Shown in pieces: positions 26,452 to 36,599 of a stretch of 64,000 bases of DNA. The stretch is from Alphaproteobacteria bacterium. Lineage in GTDB: Bacteria; Pseudomonadota; Alphaproteobacteria; Micropepsales; Micropepsaceae. The stretch spans positions 1 through 64,000 of the forward strand of contig JAJPIX010000044.1 of assembly GCA_021324545.1 (NCBI GenBank). Direction: 5' to 3'. The notes beneath the pieces are model-generated. The model did no database searches and had not been told where the DNA came from. It worked only from the letters and a program-made list of their open reading frames with translations. The position numbers and the translations under genes were made by a program. How positions within the stretch are numbered: the first letter of the stretch is position 1; the number at the start of each line of letters is the position of its first letter.

Positions 26452-29400
26452 TCAGGCCGATTCCTGCGGCTGCGGCACAGCCACCGTGCCGGTGCGCTCC
26501 AGCTTGCCCCATCCGACGAACGCGCCGCGGACGGCTGTCGTGATGGAACGGACAACGACGTAATACATAAGCTGACGATAGCCGAAGCGCTGCAGCGGAA
26601 GCCACCAGAGGAGCTTCCAGTCTTCGCCTTTTTCCATCAGGAAGCCGAAGAGGGCGGCCAGAAAATCCACCGCCAGGAACACGCCGTAATAGATTGCGAC
26701 GGTGACAAGATCGGAGTTGCTGAACTCTGCGCCATGTTCCTGCCAGGCGATGAATTGCCAGATGAGCTGCCAGAGCAGAAGGAGATCCGCCACCGGCGCA
26801 AGCGCCGTGAGCAGAATCTGGAACAGCCACACCTGCGGAATGGCGAACATGCCCAGCGCGCCATACCGCGGATTGAAGGTAGCCCGACGGTGCTTCCACA
26901 GGCACTGCAGGGTGCCATAGGCCCAGCGGAATCGCTGCTTGGCGAGGCCGCGGAATGTGACGGGGGCCTCCGTCCAGGCAACCGCACTGTCATCGAACAG
27001 CACCCGATAGCCTGCTTTCTGCAATTCGATGGTGAGGTCCTGATCTTCGGCGACCGTATCGCCGCGGAAGCCGCCCAGACCGGTCAGCGCGCTCTTCCGC
27101 CACGCCCCTACGGCGCCCGGAACCACGGTGAAGGTATCGAGCGCGGAGAGCGCACGCCGCTCCAGGTTCTGCGCCACGATATATTCCAGCGCCTGCCAGC
27201 GGGTGATCATGTTGATGCGATTGCCGACCTTGGCATTGCCGGCCACCGCGCCGACCCTGGGATCGGCGAACCAGCGCACCAGCCGCGCGATGGTTTTCCG
27301 CGCGAAATGCGTGTCGGCATCCAGCGCCACCACCACATCGCCCTTCGCATGCGCAAGGCCCGCGTTGAGCGCGGCCGCCTTGCCGCCGTTGGGAATGCGG
27401 ATCAGATTCACGCGCGCATCCGTCCCGAATTTCTGCTGAACCACGTCGGCTGTCCGGTCCTGTGAGCCGTCGTCCACCACGATCACTTCCAGATCGCGGA
27501 AGGTACTGGCCAGAATGCCCCGCACGGTGCGGGCGATGACCTTTTCCTCATTGAACGCCGGAATGACGACCGAAACAGAATGCGGGGCGCCCTGTCTCCG
27601 GGCGCGGTCGCCGCTCCAGCGCTTCCACAAGCTCAGACCCATGAGGAACAGCAGCCGCGCGACGCCGAGCCAGATCGCGGCCAGGAAACACAGATAGAGC
27701 GCGTGTCCCATGGCGCTCATCGCAAGAAACACGATGCGGTCGGTCATGAGCGCCATGGTGGGCGAAAGCGGCGGCATCGCCTGGGTGGGCGTCAGACCCG
27801 CGAGCTGCGACACCGGCACGAAGCGATAGCCCTCGGCCCGCAGGCGATCGATGATGACGGGGAGAGCGGCCACGGTCTGCGAGCGGTCACCACCCGCATC
27901 ATGCAGCAGGATGATGTCGCGCGGCTGGTCGGCCGGGATGGGATGATTCACGAGCGCCAGCGTGCGTGCGACGATCTTCCTGACGCCCGGCAACTCCCAG
28001 TCTACTGGATCCACATGCTCGCCGACCGCGATGTAGCCCATGTCCTGCGCGATCTCGACAGGGACGATTTCATCATTGTCGGTCGGCTCGGCATCGCCCA
28101 GATAAGGCGGGCGGAAAAGACGCAGCGAGCGGCCGGTCAGCGCTTCGAACAGCCGTTGCGTTGCATTCAGTTCCAGACGGACGGTTTCATCCGACGTGTC
28201 CGAGAGATTCGGATGCGTGAAGGTGTGGTTGCCCACTTCATGGCCTTCATCGACCATGCGCTGCACAAGACCGGGATTGGCCTCGGCATTGGCGCCGATG
28301 ATGAAAAACGTGGCGTGCACATGCTTGGCCTTGAGGATGTCGAGAATCTGCGGCGTCCACTGCGGATCAGGCCCGTCGTCGAAGGTGAGCGCGATCTCCT
28401 TCTTCGCCGCGCCGAACTGGTGGATCACATAGCCCGTGGGCAATGACGTGTAGTTCTCGTCATCGATATCGCCGGTCTTCAGATCGATCTCGAAATTGCG
28501 GCTGCCGGACGTGGGCGCGGCATCCACACGCAGCAGCTCCCCCTGGCCTTCGAAATCGATATCTTCGACGACGGGGATATGCCTGAGCGCGGCCGGCGCC
28601 CCCGTGCCGTAGGGCTTGCCCATCACCGTCCAGACGGACGGATCTTCGCTTCCCAGCCGCCACAGGGCGTAACCCGCCGGCTCATAGGCATCGGCGGCGT
28701 GAATTTCATTATAGGTCGTAACGCCGTCGAGGAACCACACGTCGTGGCGCGTGCCGTCGTCTTCCAGATAGGAGAAATGCGGGTTGTTCGTCGCATCGTC
28801 GAATACGATGGTGGCGCCGGAATCATGCGCCGCCACGACCGCATCCTGGAACGGCATGCTATCGACATCATCGCCGTTCCAGTCGTAGGCGTAATTGCCG
28901 AGCGCGATGATAGTGCGCGCCGGATCTAGTACCTTCATGCGCTTGTCGAGCGTCGTTTCGTACCACAACTGGCCAGCGATGCTGCCCGGCGCATGCGGCG
29001 TAAGATGTTCGTCATACGCCATTAGCAGCGTGTAATCGACATAGCGCGCATATTCGGCAAACGGCCATTTGTCGTTGCCGAACGGCGTTGCCATTACGAC
29101 GATCCAGCCGCGCGGCGAGAACGCAGCCGAAAGCTGATGCAGGAAAAGACCGAGGTTGCCGTAGGCTTCGGGCGGCAGCGCTTCAAAGTCCACGGTGATG
29201 CCCTGAAGCTTGTGCTGGCCGACGAAAGCCACAAGGTCGCCGACAAGCTCACCGCGGCGTTTCGGATCGGCGAGCAGTTTCGCAAGCCCCGGGCCATCCC
29301 ACTGACCCAGCGTCGCATTCTGGATCACCGGAATGATCGCGACATTGTGTGCCTGATGCCGGATGAGCGAATAGACCTGCGCATTGAAGCTGTTCTTGAA

Positions 29401-29871
29401 CGCCAGGCCAGGCCCGTTGAGATTGAGCCAGGTGGGGATCACCCAATCGAGCCCCGGAAGGGCACTCTTGAGCGAATCGTAGGCTGTGGGTTCCCAGTTC
29501 GGATAAAAAGCGATGGAAAGCGGCCGGCCCTTGGGAGGCAAAAGGTTCGGCGCGTGGCGGTTTCTGCGAATTGCTTCGTTGCGGAGCCAGCGGTCATGGG
29601 CGCGTATCTGCTTCTTCGCGCGGGCGGCTTCGGCGAGATCGGCGGCCAGCCGCAGCAGGCCAGGCGCCTTGGCCCTGTTTTCGAGTTCGGGGGTGTGAAT
29701 GGCCGTGATGTGCCCCGGCAACTTTACGGTTTCAAGCTGCGTCACGCCCACCAGGTTGGCGACGAACACGATCCCCACGGCAAGGCTGATCGCAGCCGCA
29801 ATCCAGCCGATGAGCGAGATGCGTGCCGCGCGTTTGCCCGTGGCATCGAAAAAAACCGGTTTGCTGGCCAT
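26452..29871 (-). CDS. Trimodular GH18-like / polysaccharide deacetylase / GT2 glycosyltransferase
   Basis: The 1139-residue protein has an N-terminal membrane helix (about 18-42). A GH18-like barrel (about 115-430) follows, with ITVDFEAL carrying the presumptive acid Glu. A CE4/NodB deacetylase domain (about 490-700) has ALTFDDGPD, HTFTHPN, RPPY, VDPVDW and LLHDAG, a complete metal and catalytic set. The C-terminal part (about 720-1139) has flanking helices and a processive GT2 with VVDDGSQD, LDADT, AEDQDLT and QRFRW. This pairs polymer synthesis and export with periplasmic N-deacetylation and cleavage, most likely of a GlcNAc polymer. It is divergent from a polytopic membrane protein gene. 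Confidence 0.9.
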   Translation of the reverse strand: MASKPVFFDATGKRAARISLIGWIAAAISLAVGIVFVANLVGVTQLETVKLPGHITAIHTPELENRAKAPGLLRLAADLAEAARAKKQIRAHDRWLRNEAIRRNRHAPNLLPPKGRPLSIAFYPNWEPTAYDSLKSALPGLDWVIPTWLNLNGPGLAFKNSFNAQVYSLIRHQAHNVAIIPVIQNATLGQWDGPGLAKLLADPKRRGELVGDLVAFVGQHKLQGITVDFEALPPEAYGNLGLFLHQLSAAFSPRGWIVVMATPFGNDKWPFAEYARYVDYTLLMAYDEHLTPHAPGSIAGQLWYETTLDKRMKVLDPARTIIALGNYAYDWNGDDVDSMPFQDAVVAAHDSGATIVFDDATNNPHFSYLEDDGTRHDVWFLDGVTTYNEIHAADAYEPAGYALWRLGSEDPSVWTVMGKPYGTGAPAALRHIPVVEDIDFEGQGELLRVDAAPTSGSRNFEIDLKTGDIDDENYTSLPTGYVIHQFGAAKKEIALTFDDGPDPQWTPQILDILKAKHVHATFFIIGANAEANPGLVQRMVDEGHEVGNHTFTHPNLSDTSDETVRLELNATQRLFEALTGRSLRLFRPPYLGDAEPTDNDEIVPVEIAQDMGYIAVGEHVDPVDWELPGVRKIVARTLALVNHPIPADQPRDIILLHDAGGDRSQTVAALPVIIDRLRAEGYRFVPVSQLAGLTPTQAMPPLSPTMALMTDRIVFLAMSAMGHALYLCFLAAIWLGVARLLFLMGLSLWKRWSGDRARRQGAPHSVSVVIPAFNEEKVIARTVRGILASTFRDLEVIVVDDGSQDRTADVVQQKFGTDARVNLIRIPNGGKAAALNAGLAHAKGDVVVALDADTHFARKTIARLVRWFADPRVGAVAGNAKVGNRINMITRWQALEYIVAQNLERRALSALDTFTVVPGAVGAWRKSALTGLGGFRGDTVAEDQDLTIELQKAGYRVLFDDSAVAWTEAPVTFRGLAKQRFRWAYGTLQCLWKHRRATFNPRYGALGMFAIPQVWLFQILLTALAPVADLLLLWQLIWQFIAWQEHGAEFSNSDLVTVAIYYGVFLAVDFLAALFGFLMEKGEDWKLLWWLPLQRFGYRQLMYYVVVRSITTAVRGAFVGWGKLERTGTVAVPQPQESA

Positions 29872-29942
29872 GATTTTATGCCCGGCCCCTCGCCGAAGCT
29901 TCTAGGATATTAATTCAACCCGTTCGCCTGCGCCAACGACCG

Positions 29943-31310
29943 ATGCGCCTTCGCACCAACTTTTCGCCCAGTGCGGCAATTTCGGCAGCCGTTCTGCTGG
30001 CCGGTTTTGTCTTTTCTTTGGCGGCCAACTGGCCAGGCCATCTTTCTTACGATTCCGTAATCCAGCTGCTGGAAGGCCGCACCGGGGCATATGCCGACTG
30101 GCACCCGCCCGTCATGTCGTGGCTTCTGGGCGTGGGCGACGCAATTGTTCCCGGCGCGGCGCTGTTTGTCCTGTTTGACACGCTCCTTGTCTTTGCCAGC
30201 CTTCTGTCGCTTCTGTTGATTAACGCGAAGCCTTCCTGGTGGGCGGCCCCGGTGGCGCTGCTTTGCGTGCTGATGCCGCAGTTTCTGCTCTATCCGGGAA
30301 TCGTGTGGAAAGACGTGCTGTTTGCCTGCGCCGGGGTTGCGGGCTTTGCCTGCCTTGCGCAGGCCGCGAACCGCTGGACGAACCCACCGCTTCGACTTGC
30401 GCTGATTGCCGGCATGCTTGTCCTGCTGGTGCTGGCGGCCCTCGCACGGCAAAACGGAGTCATCGTCCTGATTTCAGGCGTGGCGGCGCTGACCTGGATC
30501 GCCGCGCGAAAAGGGAAAGAAGGACATGTGCTTCGCGAGGCCGCAGTTCATGGCGGCGGGGCCCTGATCGGCGCGGCGGCCCTCATCGGCGCGGCCTATG
30601 CGGGACTTAGCATGCACTTCGTCGGTAACTCCGGCCCCGCCAAGCAGATACAGCTTCTCGAAGAGTACGACATCATCGGCGCGGTTGCGGCCGAACCCGG
30701 GCTATCCCTGCCGGTCATCGCCAGATCCGACCCCATGCTGGAAAAGCTCATTCGCACGATCGGCGTACGCGTCTATTCGCCGGAACGCAACGACACGCTG
30801 ACGAATTCGCATGTGTTGACCGCCGCACTGAACAATGACGACCCCGCCATGATCGGCGCGCAATGGCGCGCGCTGATTGCACGGCATCCCTGGCTTTATC
30901 TCCGGGTGCGGGCCGATGTGTTCCGCTGGGTTTTTCTGACGCCGGATCTGAAGATGTGCTTGCCCTATCTGGTGGGCGTGTCGGGGGCGCCGCAAGAGAT
31001 GGCCGAACTCGGGCTGAAGCCGCGCTGGGACGATCGCGACGACGCGCTCGATGCCTATGCCGGCGCGCTGGTCGGCACGCCTGCACTCTCGCATGCCATG
31101 TTCGGGCTGCTGGCGGCGCTGCTGCTGGTCTTTCTGCTGCGGCGCCGGCGGCCGCCCGATATCGCGGTTGCGTTTCTCCTGATCGGTGCAACCGGCTTTG
31201 CGCTCTCGTTTTTCGTTATCTCGATAGCCTGCGATTACCGCTATCTTTATTTTCTCGATCTGTCCGCGCTTGCCGCGGCTTTTTACGTTTCGCTGGAACC
31301 GCGGCTGTGA
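29943..31310 (+). CDS. Polytopic membrane protein, GT-C glycosyltransferase-like
   Basis: The 455-residue protein has about ten transmembrane segments. A conserved-looking first loop (GHLSYDSVIQLLEGRTGAYA followed by DWHPPVMSWLLG) has an acidic and His content typical of GT-C or mannosyltransferase-like proteins. It also has a large loop between residues about 225 and 345. The start is 71 nt from the divergent trimodular polysaccharide gene, which suggests a surface glycan role. The glycosyltransferase label is tentative. Confidence 0.6.
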   Translation: MRLRTNFSPSAAISAAVLLAGFVFSLAANWPGHLSYDSVIQLLEGRTGAYADWHPPVMSWLLGVGDAIVPGAALFVLFDTLLVFASLLSLLLINAKPSWWAAPVALLCVLMPQFLLYPGIVWKDVLFACAGVAGFACLAQAANRWTNPPLRLALIAGMLVLLVLAALARQNGVIVLISGVAALTWIAARKGKEGHVLREAAVHGGGALIGAAALIGAAYAGLSMHFVGNSGPAKQIQLLEEYDIIGAVAAEPGLSLPVIARSDPMLEKLIRTIGVRVYSPERNDTLTNSHVLTAALNNDDPAMIGAQWRALIARHPWLYLRVRADVFRWVFLTPDLKMCLPYLVGVSGAPQEMAELGLKPRWDDRDDALDAYAGALVGTPALSHAMFGLLAALLLVFLLRRRRPPDIAVAFLLIGATGFALSFFVISIACDYRYLYFLDLSALAAAFYVSLEPRL

Positions 31311-31313
31311 ACG

Positions 31314-31835
31314 TTACTTGACCCCGGCCGGCGCGCTGACGTGATCGTAGCTGATCGTCATGTCAATCGTCTGGCTGTTCGGGCCGTTGACGATGTTTGC
31401 CACGCTTCTGAGCGGAAGATTGCGGCTGTTGGAAATCCAGGTCTTGGTATCGACTGTATTTCCCTGTTGGACGCCGTGTGTCGCGTAGATGGTCGCGGCT
31501 TCGCCGCCAACCTGGTCCGGGCCGATCTTCCTGCAGGAAACGCCGCCGTTCTTGATGCTTGTTTCGATCTGCTGCGACATCTCCTGGGCGCTGACCGGAA
31601 CCGCGTTCCATTTGCCGTCCATTTGCGTATAGAGCCTGGTGACCATGTACACGGCCTGTGCCTTTTGCGGCGGTTGGCCCGGCGTCGTGATCGTCATCTC
31701 GGAGCGGTAGGGCACACCGGTTTGCTTGAGCGAGGCGGAAGCGACTGCATCGCAGTCATTGGCAAAAGCCGGGCCAACCGCCATCGCACCGCCTGCCGCC
31801 AGAAGAGCAAAAACGACCTTTTGTGAAGCTTTCAT
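31314..31835 (-). CDS. Secreted protein of unknown function
   Basis: The 173-residue product has a clear Sec signal (VVFALLAAGGAMAVGPAFA) and a mature domain with two cysteines (NDCDAVAS; VSCRKIG) and a DMTISYDH C-terminus. The pattern of a mean residue set followed by IYATHGVQQGNTVDTKTWIS resembles periplasmic LolA-like beta proteins, but no family is claimed. A TTG start at 31856 would add seven residues. It is convergent with the upstream membrane protein, 3 nt apart. Confidence 0.7.
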   Translation of the reverse strand: MKASQKVVFALLAAGGAMAVGPAFANDCDAVASASLKQTGVPYRSEMTITTPGQPPQKAQAVYMVTRLYTQMDGKWNAVPVSAQEMSQQIETSIKNGGVSCRKIGPDQVGGEAATIYATHGVQQGNTVDTKTWISNSRNLPLRSVANIVNGPNSQTIDMTISYDHVSAPAGVK

Positions 31836-31986
31836 GGAAAATCTTGCGCCTTTCAACCGCCATCCGGGCGCGAAGCTAATCGGCCCGGCAGCCCAAATCC
31901 ACCCCCCCTAAAGCCCGCAAAGCTCGCGTTGCCGCAGAAGCCCGCGTTTTTTATGATGATGCAAAACCACAAGGGCGGGAGCCGTC

Positions 31987-33621
31987 ATGCGGGGGCTGAT
32001 GCAGGGCTGGCCGTTGCTGGTCCACAAGATCATCGATCATGCTGCGCTTTATCATGGTGAACGACAGATCGTGTCGCGCAGCATCGAGGGGCCTGTCGAG
32101 CGCACGAATTACAGGGATGTCCGTCTTCGTGCGCTGCGCGTGGCGCAGGCGCTGGATCGCGCGGGCGTCAAGGCCGGCGATCGTGTGGCGACGCTTGCCT
32201 GGAATACGGCACGCCATCTTGAAGCGTGGTACGGCATTGCCGGAATTGGCGCCATCTATCATACGCTGAACCCGCGCCTTTTCCCCGATCAGCTCGCGTG
32301 GATTGCCAATCATGCCGAAGATCGCGTCCTGTTCTTCGATACGACCTTTACCAGGCTCGTCGAAGACATTGCGCCGAAGATTCCTTCCATCGGCCTTTAT
32401 GTCGCCCTGACCGATCGCGCGCACCTGCCCGCAGCAAACCTTCCCAATCTGGTCGCCTATGAGGATCTCATTGCGGCGTGCGACGGCGATTTTGCGTGGC
32501 GGGAATTCCCCGAAGATACCGCCTGCGGCCTTTGCTACACCTCCGGCACAACCGGCAATCCCAAGGGCGTGCTCTACAGTCACCGTTCCAACGTGCTTCT
32601 GTCACTCATGGCCGCAAGCGGCGGCGCGATGGGCCTGAAGGCCAGCGATTGCATCCTGCCGGTCGTGCCGATGTTCCATGCGAACGCCTGGGGTCTTGCC
32701 TTTGCCGCGCCGATGGTCGGCGCCAAGATCGTCATGCCCGGCGCGAAGCTCGACGGTGCGTCGGTCTGCGAGCTTCTGACAAACGAAAAAGTGACGGTGA
32801 CTGCCGCCGTGCCGACGGTCTGGCTGATGGCGCTGCAATATCTGGAGCAGACGGGCCGGACCCTGCCCGATCTCAAACGGGTCCTGATCGGCGGTTCGGC
32901 ATGCCCGCGCTCCATGATCGAGGCATTCGAAACCAAATACGATGTCGAAGTCGTGCATGCGTGGGGCATGACGGAGATGAGCCCCCTGGGTACGATGAGC
33001 GTTCTGAAACCCGGCATGCGGGATCTGCCCTACGAAAAGCAGCTTGACTACAAGTGCAAACAGGGCGTGCCGATGTTCGGCGTGGAGGCCAAGATCACCG
33101 ACGATGAAAACCGCGAGTTGCCGCGCGACGGCAAGGCGTTCGGCCGGCTGAAGGTGAAGGGACTCGCCGTCGCGAGCGGCTATTTCAAGGGCGAAGGCGC
33201 CGAGGCTTTCGACGCGGACGGCTGGTTCGATACCGGCGACGTGGCCACGCTGGATGCGGACGGCTACATGACCATCGTTGACCGCTCGAAGGACGTGATC
33301 AAATCGGGCGGCGAATGGATTTCTTCCATCGACATCGAAAATCTGGCCGTTGGACACCCGGCGGTCGCAGAAGCCGCCGTGATCGGCGTGCGCCATCCCA
33401 AATGGGACGAGCGGCCGCTCTTGATCGTCGTGCTGAAAAAGGGCGCCAAAGCCGGCAGGGACGACATCCTGCAATTCCTCAGCGGCAAGATCGCCAAGTG
33501 GTGGATGCCGGACGATGTGGTTTTTGTGGATGAGATTCCGCACACCGCCACCGGCAAAATCCAGAAAACGGCGTTGCGCGAACGCTTTGGCCAATACCGC
33601 TGGCCGCAGGCCGCGGAGTGA
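31987..33621 (+). CDS. Medium/long-chain acyl-CoA synthetase (AMP-forming)
   Basis: The 544-residue ANL-superfamily enzyme has the P-loop CYTSGTTGNPKG, HAWGMTEMSPLG, GWFDTGDVATLD, VDRSKDVIKSGGEWIS and the catalytic lysine in PHTATGKIQKTALRE. It activates a fatty acid to acyl-CoA through an acyl-adenylate. The YDVEVVHAWGMTE form is typical of the medium/long-chain group. It probably feeds beta-oxidation. The next gene starts by a GTGA overlap. Confidence 0.92.
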   Translation: MRGLMQGWPLLVHKIIDHAALYHGERQIVSRSIEGPVERTNYRDVRLRALRVAQALDRAGVKAGDRVATLAWNTARHLEAWYGIAGIGAIYHTLNPRLFPDQLAWIANHAEDRVLFFDTTFTRLVEDIAPKIPSIGLYVALTDRAHLPAANLPNLVAYEDLIAACDGDFAWREFPEDTACGLCYTSGTTGNPKGVLYSHRSNVLLSLMAASGGAMGLKASDCILPVVPMFHANAWGLAFAAPMVGAKIVMPGAKLDGASVCELLTNEKVTVTAAVPTVWLMALQYLEQTGRTLPDLKRVLIGGSACPRSMIEAFETKYDVEVVHAWGMTEMSPLGTMSVLKPGMRDLPYEKQLDYKCKQGVPMFGVEAKITDDENRELPRDGKAFGRLKVKGLAVASGYFKGEGAEAFDADGWFDTGDVATLDADGYMTIVDRSKDVIKSGGEWISSIDIENLAVGHPAVAEAAVIGVRHPKWDERPLLIVVLKKGAKAGRDDILQFLSGKIAKWWMPDDVVFVDEIPHTATGKIQKTALRERFGQYRWPQAAE

Positions 33622-34394
33622 GCGGAATGCGATACATCCCGCTGCTCGGAAAAGCAGGCTTTGCGCTGTTCGCGCTGGCCCTCGGACTTGGGCTGGTCGC
33701 TGCGTTCGGTACCCGTTTCGGCCTGTGGAACTATCATGTTGGACTGTTCGGCATTTATCCGTGGAGCGTTTATGCCGCCATCGCAGGGGCCGTCTTGGGC
33801 CTTGCCTGGGCCGTAGGGGCATTGATCGCCAAGAGCGGCGCGGGCGCGCGATATGGCGCCGTGGCGTTGGCCGGATCTTTGGTCCTGATCGGTCCGCCGG
33901 TCTATTACATGCTGGTGGCGCCCACTCTTCCGCCCATCCACGACGTCACAACCGATATCGAATATCCGCCCAGATTCGAGGCGGTGCTGCCGCTGCGGGG
34001 AAGTGCGGAAAATTCCGCGCGCTATGAGGGCACGCGCCGCGTATTCTTCAAGAAAAGATGGCACACCGTTTCATGGCTGCAACGGCGCTATTATGGCGAT
34101 ATTCATCCGATTGGAGTGCTCGTGCCGCCGGCCAAGCTGTTCTGGCGCGCATTCGATACGGCGAAGGCCATGGGCTGGACCATCGTTGCCTTCGACGCCA
34201 GGCGCGGCCGCATCGAGGCGACCGACACGAGCTTTTTCTTCGGCTTCACGGACGACATTGTCATCCGCGTTCAGCCTTCGGGCGAAGGCGCCAGGCTGGA
34301 TATCCGCTCCGCGAGCCGTGACGGCACCACGGATGTCGGCGAAAACGCGGCCCGCATCCGAAGTTTTGTGAAAAAGCTTGCGTCACGCGGCTAA
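33618..34394 (+). CDS. DUF1499 membrane protein
   Basis: The 258-residue protein has three N-terminal transmembrane helices (about 10-30, 44-66, 75-95) and a C-terminal DUF1499 domain beginning with IHDVTTDIEYPPRFEA. It uses a GTG start that overlaps the acyl-CoA ligase stop. Function is unknown. Its TAA stop overlaps the TAG of the convergent amidohydrolase within CTAA. Confidence 0.85.
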   Translation: MSGMRYIPLLGKAGFALFALALGLGLVAAFGTRFGLWNYHVGLFGIYPWSVYAAIAGAVLGLAWAVGALIAKSGAGARYGAVALAGSLVLIGPPVYYMLVAPTLPPIHDVTTDIEYPPRFEAVLPLRGSAENSARYEGTRRVFFKKRWHTVSWLQRRYYGDIHPIGVLVPPAKLFWRAFDTAKAMGWTIVAFDARRGRIEATDTSFFFGFTDDIVIRVQPSGEGARLDIRSASRDGTTDVGENAARIRSFVKKLASRG

Positions 34395-35626
34395 AGCGCT
34401 TCGCCCACATATGTCTGACCGCCCTTCATCACCAGCCGCACGCGCGAGACGGCCGATATGTCCTGCGTGGGATCGCCATCCACCGCCACAAGATCGGCGA
34501 GCAGCCCCGGGGCAATGCGGCCCAGATCGTCCTCACGGTCAAGAATTCTCGCGTTCACTGCCGTCGCCGCAAGCAGCGCTTCGGGCGCGCTCATGCCGTG
34601 CCGCACCATCCATTGAAGCTCACGGGCGTTGGTTCCGTGCGCAAAAACGCCTACGTCGCTACCGCAACCGATAATGACGCCAGCTTCGCGCGCGCGCTTG
34701 AACCCCTGTTCGGCGAGCTGCATCTGCGGGGTCGGTTCGCCGCCAGGCTTATAGCCCAGGAAGTATTCGCCATAGGCTTCCGGCGCGGTAAGGGTCGGCA
34801 GGAGTGCGATGTTGTTCTTCGCCATCAGCTCATATGTCGAAGGCGAACCGCCATAACCGTGTTCGATCGTATCAACGCCGGCCACAGCGGCACGCCGCAT
34901 GCCTTCGTCACACGCGGCATGGGCGGAAACAGGACGGGCGAGCGAATGGGACACATCCACGAGGGCCTTCAATTCCTCGATGGAGAAGGTCGGCACCGTT
35001 TCACCATCGGGCCCCACGCGGTAATCGGCGTACACCTTGATCCAGTCTGCCCCATGGGCCGCCTGATGGCGGACCGCGCGCATGATTTCATCAACGCCGC
35101 TAGCTTCTTCCGCCCCCTGCGGCACGCAGCAGTCGGGGCGGAATTTCCTGCGCAATGGGCCATAGCCGCCGGTCGCCACGATGGCGCGCGTGGTCGTGAA
35201 CAGCCTGGGGCCGTGGATCAGCCCTTCTTCAATGCTGCGCTTGATCGCGACATCGGCATAGCATGCGCCTTCCGTGCCGAGGTCGCGCAGCACCGTGAAG
35301 CCTGCCCGCAATGTGGCCTCGGCGTGCAACGCCGCACGCACGGTGCGATAGGCCTCCGATTCCTTCAAAACCTGATCGTCCCAGGATCTGATGTTGTAGG
35401 GATAAAGAAAAAGATGCGAATGCAGGTCCATCAGCCCCGGAATAAGAGTCGTTCCCGGCAGTTCGACGATCTTGGCCTGCGGCGGCACGTCGATGCGGCT
35501 TGCGGGCGCGGCCATTTTTATGCGCTCGCCTTCCACAAGCACCGCCCAGCCGGGATAGGCCTCTTCGCCGTCGCCCGTCCACACGCGCGCGGGTTTGAGA
35601 AGGATGGGAGATTCGTTCGTCATCAC
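34391..35626 (-). CDS. Metal-dependent amidohydrolase (imidazolonepropionase/prolidase-like)
   Basis: The 411-residue amidohydrolase has the N-terminal metal motif LMDLHSHLFLYP, a lysine-containing DWIKVYADYR segment, SAHAACDEGMRRAAVAG, DTIEHGYG and the final metal aspartate in IGCGSDVGVFAHG. It has no signal peptide, so it is cytoplasmic. The group hydrolyses amide bonds of peptides or cyclic amides; the substrate is not predictable. Its ATG overlaps the MBL-hydrolase stop (ATGA), so the two are co-translated. Confidence 0.88.
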   Translation of the reverse strand: MMTNESPILLKPARVWTGDGEEAYPGWAVLVEGERIKMAAPASRIDVPPQAKIVELPGTTLIPGLMDLHSHLFLYPYNIRSWDDQVLKESEAYRTVRAALHAEATLRAGFTVLRDLGTEGACYADVAIKRSIEEGLIHGPRLFTTTRAIVATGGYGPLRRKFRPDCCVPQGAEEASGVDEIMRAVRHQAAHGADWIKVYADYRVGPDGETVPTFSIEELKALVDVSHSLARPVSAHAACDEGMRRAAVAGVDTIEHGYGGSPSTYELMAKNNIALLPTLTAPEAYGEYFLGYKPGGEPTPQMQLAEQGFKRAREAGVIIGCGSDVGVFAHGTNARELQWMVRHGMSAPEALLAATAVNARILDREDDLGRIAPGLLADLVAVDGDPTQDISAVSRVRLVMKGGQTYVGEAL

Positions 35627-36504
35627 GCGAGAGTATAGCGGCCTTCATGGATTTTCACCCGGCCTTCCTGCTCCAGCTGGATCAGGTGCGCCAGCACTGA
35701 GCGCGCGGCAGCAGGATGCAGGCGCTTGTCCACATCGGCATAAATGCGTGCGACCATCTCGGGAATTGTGCAAAGCCCATCGCGGATTGCCGCAACGATC
35801 TGCGCCTCGCGTTCCTGCCTGTGGGCGATGTAGGACCGAACGAAAGGCGCCGGGTCGGTCACCGGACCGCCATGCGTCGGATAAAGGATGCCGTCGTCGC
35901 GCGCCAGCAGCTTGCGCAGGCTCTGCATGTAAGCGGCCATATCGCCATCGGGCGGAGCGACGACAGTCGTGGACCAGCCCATCACATGATCGCCGGTGAA
36001 AAGCGCCTTTTCTTCCCGGAGGCCAAAACACATGTGGTTGGAGGTATGGCCCGGCGTATGCACGCAATCGAAAGTGAACCCCTTGCCGCCGACAACGTCG
36101 CCATCCTTCACCCGGATGTCCGGCTCGAATTCGCGATCGCCGCCCTCTTCCACCCTGATGCCGTTATCATTCCTGCCGGAACCGTGCGGGCTATAGGCAT
36201 ATGTCGGCGCGCCGGACCATTTCTTCAGCGGCCTGGCGGCAGGCGAGTGATCGGCATGGGTGTGTGTGATCAGAATATGCGTGATGCTTTCGCCCTGCAG
36301 TGCGTGCTTCAAAGCCTCAATGTGTTCGGGAATATCGGGGCCCGGGTCGATGACCGCGACGTCGCCATTGCCCACGATGTACACGCCCGTGCCCTTGAAG
36401 GTGAAGGGGCCAGGATTGGGCGCAAGCACGCGGCGGATCAGCGGCGAAAGGCGGACGGCCTCTCCATAGGGCGCATCGAAATCGCGTTTGAAGGAAATGG
36501 GCAT
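35623..36504 (-). CDS. MBL-fold metallo-hydrolase (LACTB2-like)
   Basis: The 293-residue protein has the dinuclear zinc motif THTHADHS, His in HTPGHTSNHM, Asp in FTGDHVMG and a C-terminal winged-helix-like tail (AARSVLAHLIQLEQEGRVKI). That layout matches LACTB2-like hydrolases or endoribonucleases. ATG 36504 (MPISFKRDF) is preferred to 36558 since the extension is unlike a protein start. It overlaps the amidohydrolase gene. Confidence 0.88.
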   Translation of the reverse strand: MPISFKRDFDAPYGEAVRLSPLIRRVLAPNPGPFTFKGTGVYIVGNGDVAVIDPGPDIPEHIEALKHALQGESITHILITHTHADHSPAARPLKKWSGAPTYAYSPHGSGRNDNGIRVEEGGDREFEPDIRVKDGDVVGGKGFTFDCVHTPGHTSNHMCFGLREEKALFTGDHVMGWSTTVVAPPDGDMAAYMQSLRKLLARDDGILYPTHGGPVTDPAPFVRSYIAHRQEREAQIVAAIRDGLCTIPEMVARIYADVDKRLHPAAARSVLAHLIQLEQEGRVKIHEGRYTLA

Positions 36505-36599
36505 GAGCCGAGGTCCGGACGAGACCGCAGCGTTAGCAGAGTGCACATCCCCTCTCAAATCCGGCGGGCGACGGGCGCCTCACCGGGCGGGCGTCATCG

